A stretch of 25,125 nucleotides of DNA, from assembly GCA_903944755.1 (NCBI GenBank), contig CAJATB010000088.1:1-25125 (forward strand), written 5' to 3'. A model generated the notes under the pieces. It ran no database searches. It was not told where the DNA came from and saw only the letters and a program-made list of their open reading frames with translations. This DNA comes from an uncultured Bacteroidota bacterium. GTDB taxonomy: Bacteria > Bacteroidota > Bacteroidia > Chitinophagales > Chitinophagaceae. The position numbers were made by a program, and so were the translations under genes. This document shows, one piece after another, positions 7,923 to 15,428 of this stretch (within the stretch, counting starts at the first letter, position 1; every line of letters starts with the position of its first letter).

Positions 7923-8843
7923 TTGAAAAAAAGATACTATAATAAGGAACATCAAATTGGTGCAGTTCTTGCCATAATTGCTTGTATTATATGGTCGGGT
8001 AATTTTATCATTTCAAGGTATGCCATTCATTTAGCAGGGCCCATAAGTTTAGCTTTTTTTAGATGGTCAATTGCAACAATAACCATAGTGCCCTTCGCTT
8101 ATAAAAATTTTATAAAAGAAAAAGAAATTTTCAAACAGAATGCAGCTTACTTTTTTTGGATGGGTATAATAGGATTTGCTGTTTATAATACACTCATTTA
8201 TACAGCAGGCCATTATACAACTGCTATAAACATGGCCTTGATTGGGTCTATTATACACCCCATAGTAGCCACTTTATTGGCGGCTGTGTTTGTGAATGAA
8301 AAACTAAATTTGAGAAGTGTAATTGGAATTGTGTTAGGGATTATTGGTATATTATTACTAATTACCAAAGGCGAAATTAATAATATATTTCACTTGCAAT
8401 TTTCGGTTGGTGATTTGTGGATGGTAGCTGCGGGCTTTTGTTTTGGAGGTTACAATGTATTTGTTAGACGTAAACCAATGGGTATATCTAACAATAGTTT
8501 TTTACTAGTTTTATTTGCAATTGGCGCTATCGCACTTTTCCCATTTTTTATTTATGAAATGAATTATATACAACCAGTTGTATATAATAGGGAGCTTTTG
8601 TTTTGTGTCTTATACTTAGGCATTGGCAACTCAACTATTGCATATTTTTTATGGAATAGCGCGATACATAAATTAGGCGCTGCAAAATCTTCCTTGTTTG
8701 GGACATTGATCCCCTTACTGAGTGCATTAGAAGCTGTATGGATATTGAATGAGACATTCAATTTTTTACAAGTTATAAGTGGATTAATAATTATTACTGG
8801 GATAGTGGTTAATACTTGGCCATCAAAAAAACAAAATGGATAG
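7923..8843 (+). CDS. EamA/DMT-superfamily transporter
   Basis: A 306-residue inner-membrane permease of the drug/metabolite transporter superfamily with about ten hydrophobic helices arranged as two EamA repeats; ACIIWSGNFIISRYA near residues 17-31 and GNSTIAYFLWNSAI in the second half are typical. The substrate cannot be told from sequence. Translation most likely starts at TTG 7923: the frame is closed by the upstream gene's stop at 7908-7910, and the next in-frame ATG is at residue 75, which would remove the first helices. It follows the radical SAM gene by 12 nt and overlaps the TauE/SafE gene by 8 nt, so the three are very probably translated from one message. Confidence 0.88.
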   Translation: MKKRYYNKEHQIGAVLAIIACIIWSGNFIISRYAIHLAGPISLAFFRWSIATITIVPFAYKNFIKEKEIFKQNAAYFFWMGIIGFAVYNTLIYTAGHYTTAINMALIGSIIHPIVATLLAAVFVNEKLNLRSVIGIVLGIIGILLLITKGEINNIFHLQFSVGDLWMVAAGFCFGGYNVFVRRKPMGISNNSFLLVLFAIGAIALFPFFIYEMNYIQPVVYNRELLFCVLYLGIGNSTIAYFLWNSAIHKLGAAKSSLFGTLIPLLSALEAVWILNETFNFLQVISGLIIITGIVVNTWPSKKQNG

Positions 8844-9597
8844 TACACTTATCATATTATGCATTGTCGCTTTTTTCGCCGGCTTTATTGATGCAATTGT
8901 GGGCGGAGGTGGCTTAATACAAACACCTGCCGGATTAATATTACTCCCTAATGAACCCGTTGCTCGGGTAATTGGCTCCCTTAAAGTGCCTGCTTTTACT
9001 GGTACTTTTTTTGCCGCCAGGAATTACTTGAAACTAGTGAAAATACCCCTTCCCCGGCTGCTATTTTTTACTACTGTGGCATTTAGTGCTGCTTTCATAG
9101 GTTCGTTTTGTCTTACCAAAATGAGTAATCAATTCATGAAACCTGTGTTAATTGTAGTGTTGCTAATAATTGCCTTATATACCTATTTTAAAAAAGATTT
9201 AGGCTTAAAAGCAGCTTTCAATGATGTACAATTTCCTTGGTATAAAGGCGCAGCCATATGTATAGGGCTAGGATTTTATGATGGCTTTATTGGGCCTGGA
9301 GCTGGTGCTTTATTAGTACTAGCTTTTATTGGTTCACTTGGTTTTGACTTTTTACAAGCAAACGCGCATGCGAAAGTGGTTAATTTAGCCACTAACCTTG
9401 GTTCTATATTTCTGTTTATCCTAAAAGGCTCCATTCTATGGTCAATAGCTATTCCTATGGCTTTTTGCAATGCACTTGGTGGTATACTAGGTTCAAAAAT
9501 GGCTATTAATAAAGGCAACAAATTTATCCGAACCTTGTTTTTATTAGTAATTATAGGCACCCTTTGCAGATTGGGTTATGATGTATTTTTACGTTAA
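8836..9597 (+). CDS. TauE/SafE family membrane permease
   Basis: A 253-residue protein with about eight hydrophobic helices, belonging to the TauE/SafE family implicated in export or uptake of sulfite, sulfoacetate and related organic anions. The start carries the family hallmark FIDAIVGGGGLIQTPA (about residues 17-32), and the second repeat has YDGFIGPGAGALL (about 148-160). The ATG lies inside the last codons of the DMT transporter gene (8-nt overlap), implying translational coupling. The next gene's preferred ATG is 10 nt after this stop. The specific substrate is unknown; sulfur-compound transport is a family-level guess only. Confidence 0.9.
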   Translation: MDSTLIILCIVAFFAGFIDAIVGGGGLIQTPAGLILLPNEPVARVIGSLKVPAFTGTFFAARNYLKLVKIPLPRLLFFTTVAFSAAFIGSFCLTKMSNQFMKPVLIVVLLIIALYTYFKKDLGLKAAFNDVQFPWYKGAAICIGLGFYDGFIGPGAGALLVLAFIGSLGFDFLQANAHAKVVNLATNLGSIFLFILKGSILWSIAIPMAFCNALGGILGSKMAINKGNKFIRTLFLLVIIGTLCRLGYDVFLR

Positions 9598-9607
9598 TTT
9601 TATAAAC

Positions 9608-10387
9608 ATGCAATTGAACTTCGAACAACAGAAAAATATAAAAGCAAGTGTTTATACATTAATGATATGTATTGCACTTTCGTTGTTGTTCGTTGTTTTA
9701 CAATGGCAACAAGCTCCACCAACTATTATTCCTCCCGAGCCTACTTACATGGAAGTGAATTTGGGCAATAGCGAAACTGGAGCTGGCACTATACCTCCAA
9801 TGAGTAAAGATGCACCAGCACCAGAAGTAGGCGCTTCAAAACAAGTAAAAGCAACTACAAGTGATGCAATTAAAATTAATGCCAATTCAAGTGACCCAAA
9901 TGATGAAGCAGTTAATGCAGGAAAAGCAAAAACAACCAATAAAATTACACCTGTACCTCCTACTCCAAAACCAAAAGCCTTATTAGGAAAGTATGCAGGT
10001 GGTAATGGAACTGGCGGAAACAATCAGGACAGCTACAATAATGTGAAAGACCAGGGAATTGCTGGCGGCAAAGGTGACCAAGGGGTGGCCAATGGAAGTA
10101 TAAATGGAAAAGCATACACAGGAGTGGGTGGCCCATTTGTGACCAAGGGTGACCGACGTATTACTAAAGTGTATTCCTTCAATGGGGATGTTGAACCAGC
10201 TACTATATACGCTGAAATAGAAGTTAATACTGCAGGTGTTGGTCGCTTTATACAAATTGCAAAAGGGTCTTCGTCTAATGATCCTAAATATAAAAGAGCA
10301 ATTGTTGAATACCTTACAAAAATTAGTTTTAATGCAGCCGACCATAATTCATTTGTAACTGTTAAGTTTAAATTCGAAGTTCAATAA
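9608..10387 (+). CDS. TonB-like energy transducer protein
   Basis: A 259-residue protein with a single N-terminal membrane helix (about 13-33), a Pro-rich and Lys-rich spacer with PPEPTY and PVPPTPKPKA, a Gly/Asn-rich low-complexity stretch (about 135-178), and a C-terminal domain (about 185-259) ending in FKFEVQ that resembles the TonB C-terminal fold. Such proteins link the ExbB/ExbD proton channel to outer-membrane receptors. I chose ATG 9608; a longer start at 9578 would overlap the TauE/SafE gene by 20 nt and add a leader with no function. folC follows after 6 nt, an order I recall from Bacteroidota, where exbB and exbD usually lie upstream; they are absent here. Confidence 0.78.
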   Translation: MQLNFEQQKNIKASVYTLMICIALSLLFVVLQWQQAPPTIIPPEPTYMEVNLGNSETGAGTIPPMSKDAPAPEVGASKQVKATTSDAIKINANSSDPNDEAVNAGKAKTTNKITPVPPTPKPKALLGKYAGGNGTGGNNQDSYNNVKDQGIAGGKGDQGVANGSINGKAYTGVGGPFVTKGDRRITKVYSFNGDVEPATIYAEIEVNTAGVGRFIQIAKGSSSNDPKYKRAIVEYLTKISFNAADHNSFVTVKFKFEVQ

Positions 10388-10393
10388 ACAAAT

Positions 10394-11737
10394 ATGTCCT
10401 ATCAAGACACCATTGACTATTTGTACAGTCGCCTACCCATGTTTAGTCGCATTGGTGCTGCAGCGATTAAAAATGATTTGCACAATACTATTGCAATTTG
10501 TGACTTCTTGGGTAATCCTCAACAAAAATTCAAAACAATTCATGTAGCCGGAACCAATGGTAAAGGATCTACTAGCCATATGTTAGCTTCTATACTACAG
10601 GAAGCTGGTTATAAAACGGGCTTATACACTTCTCCTCATTTATATGATTTTAGAGAACGCATTAAAATAAATGGCGCAATGTGCCCCAAACCTTTTGTTG
10701 TTTCCTTTACAGAAAGAATTAAGGATTTTATTGAAAAAGTGGAACCTTCCTTTTTTGAAATTACGGTAGGTATGGCTTTCGAATATTTTGCTCAAGAAAA
10801 AGTGGATATAGCCATTATTGAAACTGGATTAGGCGGCAGGTTAGACAGTACCAACATCATAAAACCCGAATTAAGCATCATTACAAATATAGGCTGGGAT
10901 CATATGGCACTTTTAGGAAATAGCTTATCTGAAATCGCTGCCGAAAAAGCAGGTATTATAAAAACCAACGTCCCCATTGTTATTAATGAAACTATCCCAG
11001 AATCCAAAAACGTATTTGTTGAAAAAGCCAAATTAATGGGCGCTCCTATATATTTTGCTGAAGAATTTTTAGCATTAAAATCATTCCAAAATAATTGGGA
11101 AACTTCCTTGTTTGAATTTGAACAGCCACTTATTCATTTATTAGATGCGCCTGTTTTTCAAAAGAACTTTACCATTGAATGTGATTTACCAGGGCAATAT
11201 CAGTACAAAAACTTAAAGGGGGTATTAGTTGCTGTGCAATTACTTACAAACATGGGTTGGAAAATAAAAGCCACTAAAGTATTAGCTGCACTAACCAAAA
11301 TAAAACAAAATACCGGACTAATGGGCCGGTGGGAATGTATACAGGATAGCCCTAGAATTGTTTTGGATGTTGCACACAACGAACATGGCATACGCGCTTT
11401 ATTAGAACAATTGCAGACCCTGCATTATACTAAATTACATATAGTCACAGGCATGGTAAAAGACAAAGACATCGAAGCAGTTTTAAAATTATTACCTACG
11501 AGTGCATCATACTACTTTACTCAATCACATATACCAAGGGCATTGCCAGCCACTGAACTAGCCCAAAAAGGAAAAGCGTTACAGTTAAATGGCGATTATT
11601 TCGAAAATGTAAATAGCGCATTAGCCGCTGCTAAAAAAAATGCTAGCCAACAAGATTTGATTCTTGTCATTGGCAGTGTATTTTTAGTCGCTGAAGTAAA
11701 TAGAAGCAACTTCTTACCAACCCTTCAGCTGCCTTAA
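10394..11737 (+). CDS. folC: Bifunctional folylpolyglutamate synthase / dihydrofolate synthase
   Basis: Adds glutamate to dihydropteroate and then to tetrahydrofolate in folate biosynthesis. The 447 residues are the normal length for this Mur-ligase relative. The P-loop HVAGTNGKGST is at about 50-60; YTSPHLYDFRERI (about 78-90) is the characteristic folate-binding segment; ETGLGGRLDSTN near 142-153, NIGWDHMALLG near 164-174 and DVAHNEHG in the C-terminal domain are all family hallmarks. It is the last gene of the plus-strand run that begins with the radical SAM gene. Its last 24 nt overlap, tail to tail, the last codons of the YfiT/DinB gene on the opposite strand. Confidence 0.96.
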   Translation: MSYQDTIDYLYSRLPMFSRIGAAAIKNDLHNTIAICDFLGNPQQKFKTIHVAGTNGKGSTSHMLASILQEAGYKTGLYTSPHLYDFRERIKINGAMCPKPFVVSFTERIKDFIEKVEPSFFEITVGMAFEYFAQEKVDIAIIETGLGGRLDSTNIIKPELSIITNIGWDHMALLGNSLSEIAAEKAGIIKTNVPIVINETIPESKNVFVEKAKLMGAPIYFAEEFLALKSFQNNWETSLFEFEQPLIHLLDAPVFQKNFTIECDLPGQYQYKNLKGVLVAVQLLTNMGWKIKATKVLAALTKIKQNTGLMGRWECIQDSPRIVLDVAHNEHGIRALLEQLQTLHYTKLHIVTGMVKDKDIEAVLKLLPTSASYYFTQSHIPRALPATELAQKGKALQLNGDYFENVNSALAAAKKNASQQDLILVIGSVFLVAEVNRSNFLPTLQLP

Positions 11738-12238
11738 TGTAGTAATATGCGCGACATGGTGCTTGCCATGCCAAGCATAAATAGCAAACAAATCCCATAA
11801 ACTAACTTCGGCGTTTTTTCCCGGATGAAAAATTTTTCTTTGCCATTGTTCGTCTGTTAGACTTGCTAATAAATTAGCCCAACGCTCGTGCAATGCATGT
11901 AATAAAGTGGTCGAATAATTAATAGGTGTGTCTAAAGCATCTGCCATACCTACCCAAGCACTTTCATCATAAGTTTTAATGGTTGGCACTTCTTCAGTTA
12001 AGCCAAATTTAAACCTAGCAAAAGCATTCATGTGACTATCTGCAATATGATGCACCAATTGTTGAATCATCCAGCCTCCTTCGCGGTATGGCGTATCAAG
12101 TTGCACTTTATCTAAATTTTGAACAGCCATTTCAAGGTCCTTTGGTAAATGACGTAAATCATTAATCCATTTGGCTTTTTGTGCTTGTGAGAATGGCGCT
12201 AATTCATATTTACCGATGGGATATTTTGGATCTGTCAT
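11714..12238 (-). CDS. YfiT/BstA-type DinB-fold thiol transferase or metal-dependent hydrolase
   Basis: A 174-residue DinB-like four-helix protein close to Bacillus YfiT (BstA), a metal-dependent enzyme that transfers bacillithiol to electrophiles. The N-terminal YPIGKYE, the GGWMIQQLVHHIADSHMN segment (about 54-71) and the C-terminal YAWHGKHHVAHI (about 154-165) match that family. Likely metal ligands are H64, H157 and H161, by analogy with the spacing of the YfiT histidines. Many Bacteroidota are reported to make bacillithiol, so the role is plausible but not shown. It converges on folC with a 24-nt overlap. The start is 76 nt after the ABC ATPase stop, so cotranscription is possible. Confidence 0.82.
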   Translation of the reverse strand: MTDPKYPIGKYELAPFSQAQKAKWINDLRHLPKDLEMAVQNLDKVQLDTPYREGGWMIQQLVHHIADSHMNAFARFKFGLTEEVPTIKTYDESAWVGMADALDTPINYSTTLLHALHERWANLLASLTDEQWQRKIFHPGKNAEVSLWDLFAIYAWHGKHHVAHITTLRQLKGW

Positions 12239-12292
12239 ATTTAAAATTTATATAATTGAACGGCTGTATAGTATTTTACGTTATTATAATTT

Positions 12293-12306
12293 CAAGGCTA
12301 GCCTTG
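12293..12306. repeat. Perfect 14-nt palindrome between the ABC ATPase and YfiT-type genes
   Basis: CAAGGCTAGCCTTG is self-complementary and sits 8 nt after the ABC ATPase stop codon in the 76-nt minus-strand gap. In RNA it could form a 5-bp stem with a CTAG loop. No U-run follows on either strand, so it is not a standard intrinsic terminator; it could be an operator or a processing site. Confidence 0.5.
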
Positions 12307-12314
12307 CTTCAGCT

Positions 12315-13079
12315 TTACTCTTCCCTCCACTCCTTTCCAGTCAAATGAATAAACACATCTTCTAAATTTGCCTTCTTCACTTCTTTTACTTTTTCAAACC
12401 CAGTTGCCACCAATTCGTCAATAAGCGCATTGGGTGTGTTTATTGAAATAATTTTACCACTATCAACAATAGCAACCCTGTCACATAAAATCTCTGCTTC
12501 GTCCATATAGTGTGTTGTAATAATAACTGTTGTGCCATTGTCCCTTATTTCTTTAATAAGTTCCCACAAGTTCCTTCTAGCTTGAGGATCAAGGCCAGTA
12601 GTAGGTTCGTCCAAAAATATAATTTTTGGATTATTTATTAAAGTAGTAGCAATGGAAAATCGTTGTTTTTGACCACCACTTAGTTCTTTATATTTTGCTT
12701 TTGCTTTATCTTCTAAATTTACTTTTTTCAATAATTCAATCGCATCCACTTTGTTTTGGTAAAGCCCAACAAATAAGTGAATTAGTTCCGTTAAATTCAA
12801 GTTCGGATAAAAACCAGAAGACTGTAACTGCACCCCAATAATTTTTTTAATCGCTTCTGGCGATTTATCCAAATCCATTCCATCTACAATCACCTCTCCG
12901 CTCGTCTTCTGCCTTAGCGTTTCTATAATTTCTAGCGTCGTAGATTTTCCTGCCCCATTTGGGCCTAATAAACCGAATATCTCCCCCTCAAATACTTCAA
13001 AGCTTATTCCTTGTACTGCTTTAAAATCGCCATAGGACTTGTGTAAGTCTTTAACACTAATGATGGTTTTTGGAGACAT
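12315..13079 (-). CDS. ABC transporter ATP-binding protein (ABC-2 type, CcmA-like family)
   Basis: A 254-residue nucleotide-binding subunit of an ABC exporter. It has Walker A GPNGAGKST (39-47), a Q-loop near 84-86, the signature LSGGQKQR (133-140), Walker B IIFLDEP with catalytic E158, a D-loop GLDP and the H-loop H190, so it should be active. The C-terminal segment VFIHLTGKEWREE is typical of ATPases that pair with ABC-2 permeases. No permease gene is adjacent: the next gene on this strand is the YfiT-type gene and upstream is divergent purK. The partner must be encoded elsewhere. A good Bacteroidota promoter lies just upstream. The substrate is unknown. Confidence 0.93.
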   Translation of the reverse strand: MSPKTIISVKDLHKSYGDFKAVQGISFEVFEGEIFGLLGPNGAGKSTTLEIIETLRQKTSGEVIVDGMDLDKSPEAIKKIIGVQLQSSGFYPNLNLTELIHLFVGLYQNKVDAIELLKKVNLEDKAKAKYKELSGGQKQRFSIATTLINNPKIIFLDEPTTGLDPQARRNLWELIKEIRDNGTTVIITTHYMDEAEILCDRVAIVDSGKIISINTPNALIDELVATGFEKVKEVKKANLEDVFIHLTGKEWREE

Positions 13080-13099
13080 ATTTTAGAGTTGAATGAAAA

Positions 13100-13133
13100 C
13101 AAATTTAAGGCTTTGTCCCTTATCTTTGTCAAA
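13100..13133 (-). promoter_or_regulatory. Bacteroidota-type promoter for the ABC ATPase gene
   Basis: On the minus strand TTTG (13133-13130) is followed after 22 nt by a perfect TAAATTTG (13107-13100), fitting the Bacteroidota -33/-7 consensus TTTG/TAnnTTTG. The ATG is 20 nt beyond the -7 element. It overlaps the divergent purK promoter region. Confidence 0.6.
13121..13128 (+). promoter_or_regulatory. -7 promoter element (TAnnTTTG) before purK
   Basis: TATCTTTG ends 20 nt before the purK ATG and lies inside the spacer of the divergent ABC ATPase promoter. A matching -33 TTTG at the usual distance is not evident. Confidence 0.4.
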
Positions 13134-13148
13134 ATCAATTTAAAGCAC

Positions 13149-14270
13149 ATGAACATTGGAATATTAGGAGGTGGGCAATTAGGCAGAATGCTTTTACAAG
13201 CTGCAGCCAATTATGATGTTACAACACATGTGCTTGAAAATGACACAAACTGCCCTGCGGCACATTTGTGTCACCATTTCACGTTGGGTAATATTCAAGA
13301 CTATGATACGGTTTATGCATTTGGTAAAAACTTGGATGCATTAACTATAGAAATTGAAGCCGTTAATGTGGAGGCTTTGGAGCAACTTGAAAAAGAAGGC
13401 GTAAAAGTATACCCTACTCCTGCAGCAATTAAGATTATTAAAAATAAAATTCTTCAAAAACAGTTTTATCAAACAAACGAAATCCCCACTTCTGCATTTC
13501 ATATCACCAACATGCAAACTGATTTAATTATGCATGTAAACTTTTTCCCTGCAGTGCATAAATTAGGCGAAGGCGGTTATGATGGCAAAGGGGTGCAAAT
13601 CATAAATACGGAACATGAAATAGCATTAGGCTTCAATGGCCCTTCGGTATTAGAGCAAAAAGTAAGTATAGCGAAAGAAATTGCCCTAATAGTGGGCATG
13701 GATGCTAAGGGTGAAACAATCATTTATCCTCCAGCTGAAATGATATTTGACCCTGTGTATAATTTATTGGACTATCAATTAAGCCCTGCAAGGTTAGAAC
13801 AGAAACAATTATGGAAAGCCGAAGCAATTGCAAGAAAAGTAGTAACTAGTTTACAAAGCCCTGGCTTATTTGCAATTGAATTGTTTATTGACACAGCTGG
13901 TGATATTTGGGTGAATGAAACAGCCCCTCGTGTTCATAATAGTGGCCACCATACCATTGAAGCAAACTATAGTAGTCAGTACGATATGTTATTACGTATA
14001 TTATTGAACTACCCTTTAGGAAACACAAGCCCTATTTTGCCGTCGGCAATTGTTAATATTATTGGCAGCGAAGGTTATAACGGCAATGTTTTTTACGAAG
14101 GCCTTGATGAAGTTTTAGGTATGGAAAATGTGTTTGTGCATTTATATGGAAAAAAAATAACAAAGCCTGGACGTAAAATGGGGCACGTAACCATTATCAG
14201 CAGTGATTATCAGGATTTAACGCACAAAGCAAATAAAATAAAACACACCCTAAAAGCAATTGCAAAATAA
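13149..14270 (+). CDS. purK: N5-carboxyaminoimidazole ribonucleotide synthetase (PurK)
   Basis: ATP-grasp enzyme of de novo purine synthesis that converts AIR and bicarbonate to N5-CAIR. The 373 residues begin at ATG 13149 with MNIGILGGGQLGRML, the conserved N-terminal dinucleotide-like motif. A longer in-frame start at 13089 would add 20 residues upstream of this motif and would read through the candidate promoter, so I reject it. GEGGYDGKGVQ (about 143-153) and NETAPRVHNSGHHTIEA (about 257-273) are PurK hallmarks of the ATP-grasp and substrate sites. purE, its usual partner, is not in the window. It converges on the DUF3078 gene, with only 3 nt between the stop codons. Confidence 0.96.
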   Translation: MNIGILGGGQLGRMLLQAAANYDVTTHVLENDTNCPAAHLCHHFTLGNIQDYDTVYAFGKNLDALTIEIEAVNVEALEQLEKEGVKVYPTPAAIKIIKNKILQKQFYQTNEIPTSAFHITNMQTDLIMHVNFFPAVHKLGEGGYDGKGVQIINTEHEIALGFNGPSVLEQKVSIAKEIALIVGMDAKGETIIYPPAEMIFDPVYNLLDYQLSPARLEQKQLWKAEAIARKVVTSLQSPGLFAIELFIDTAGDIWVNETAPRVHNSGHHTIEANYSSQYDMLLRILLNYPLGNTSPILPSAIVNIIGSEGYNGNVFYEGLDEVLGMENVFVHLYGKKITKPGRKMGHVTIISSDYQDLTHKANKIKHTLKAIAK

Positions 14271-14273
14271 ATG

Positions 14274-15242
14274 CTAAACAGCTTTTGGTTTTAATAGTGA
14301 TTTTTTAACTTGCAAACTTTTAAAGTACCCTATTCCTATTATACTTTTAAGCTGCAAACCTGGCGATTTTTTTAGGGGGCCAAATATTCGAATTTTATCA
14401 TCATACATTAGGTCTAATGAATAGGACGCTGTGAAGTGCTTATTTATTTTAAAACTGAAAAAATTAGTCATATACAAATTAATATTTTCCGGTTTTTCAT
14501 AATAGTTAGAGAAGAAATCGGCACGACCGCGATACATAATATTAGGTGAGATAGTATTGCTATAATTTACAGTAAGAAATAACCCAGTTTCTTTATAAAC
14601 ATGCTTGCCAGGTGCTACCCCATATTTACCTAAGGCAGAAAGTTTTGAATTTAAAACAATGGTATTACGAGAAGTAAGTGGAGAAAAGAAAATAGATAAC
14701 TCCTTATTAGGTTTATAATCTACCCCTGCCGACAAAATCAAATAGGCTGGCGAAAGTAAAGAGGAAGTGAAAGTTGAAGTGGTACCACTGAAACTATACC
14801 CGTCAAACACTTGAGATCGAAAATTAAATAAGGCCGACAGGTACATTTTACCAATGGTGTCAATTTTATAGCCATACTTACTCAGAAAATCAAACCGGTC
14901 GTCATTTTTCCTGCCTCCCTGGCTTGTAGACTGAACAAACCCTAGGTTAACGTCCAAATTATTATCCCATCCGTGGCGCGGTTTTTTAAAATAGGCAAAG
15001 TAGTTAAAGTAACTATTAAAGGACATATTGAAATTATCCCCTCCAGCTGCCCAATTGCTAAGCGAACTTTGAGATAAATTAAAGTTATAAGACCCTCCTT
15101 GTTTCCAATTATAATTACTTGTGTCTGTATCTTTTTTTACGTTTCTTGAGAGTTCAGATTTGATTTTATTGACCACCAATTCCTGGGAAACTACGTTGTT
15201 CGCAATGGTAAAGAATACTATACATATAAGCAAATGCTTCAT
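14274..15242 (-). CDS. DUF3078 family protein, probable outer-membrane beta-barrel
   Basis: A 322-residue protein with an N-terminal signal peptide (cleavage near residue 19, before QE) and many alternating hydrophobic/aromatic stretches that suggest an outer-membrane beta-barrel. The WKQGGSYNFNLSQSSLSNWAAGG region (about 46-68) is the pattern I associate with DUF3078, a Bacteroidota family without known function. There is no catalytic motif. It converges on purK (3 nt apart) and is divergent from miaB across a 186-nt gap. A good promoter candidate lies upstream. Family assignment is by remembered pattern; the barrel topology is inferred. Confidence 0.8.
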   Translation of the reverse strand: MKHLLICIVFFTIANNVVSQELVVNKIKSELSRNVKKDTDTSNYNWKQGGSYNFNLSQSSLSNWAAGGDNFNMSFNSYFNYFAYFKKPRHGWDNNLDVNLGFVQSTSQGGRKNDDRFDFLSKYGYKIDTIGKMYLSALFNFRSQVFDGYSFSGTTSTFTSSLLSPAYLILSAGVDYKPNKELSIFFSPLTSRNTIVLNSKLSALGKYGVAPGKHVYKETGLFLTVNYSNTISPNIMYRGRADFFSNYYEKPENINLYMTNFFSFKINKHFTASYSLDLMYDDKIRIFGPLKKSPGLQLKSIIGIGYFKSLQVKKSLLKPKAV

Positions 15243-15258
15243 ATTATAAAGGTTTGGT

Positions 15259-15291
15259 CAAATATAAGAAGGCTTACCTAAACATGCTAAA
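15259..15291 (-). promoter_or_regulatory. Promoter candidate for the DUF3078 gene
   Basis: On the minus strand TATATTTG (15266-15259) matches the -7 element exactly; TTTA (15291-15288) lies 21 nt upstream as a near -33 element. The -7 element ends 16 nt before the ATG. Confidence 0.45.
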
Positions 15292-15365
15292 CCTACTTAA
15301 TATTTTTAATTACCCCATATAATAAATTCATTTTTAAACGTTTGTTAATCAATTATTTAACTCAA

Positions 15366-15410
15366 TTTGGCTGACAAGTTGGCATATACTGTTATTTTTA
15401 ACTATTTTCG
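15366..15410 (+). promoter_or_regulatory. Possible promoter region for the miaB operon
   Basis: Two weak -33/-7 pairs overlap here: TTTG (15366-15369) with TATTTTTA (15393-15400), spacing 23 nt, and TTGG (15379-15382) with TATTTTCG (15403-15410), spacing 20 nt. Each -7 has one or two mismatches. The rest of the 186-nt gap is AT-rich with no other feature seen. Confidence 0.3.
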
Positions 15411-15428
15411 TTGTTCAAATAATATTGA

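Noticed and set aside
9745..10345. Antisense open frames across the TonB-like gene
   Set aside because: They have no start context or family resemblance, and arise from the repetitive codons of the low-complexity region.
14252..14286. Shared terminator between purK and the DUF3078 gene (AAAAGC ... GCTTTT)
   Set aside because: Only a 6-bp stem with a 23-nt loop and no proper T-run, too weak to call.
15368..15384. Sigma-54 -24/-12 promoter upstream of miaB (TGGC ... TTGGCA)
   Set aside because: The GG and GC elements are 13 nt apart, one more than the strict 12-nt spacing; taken at 12 nt the -12 GC becomes GG.
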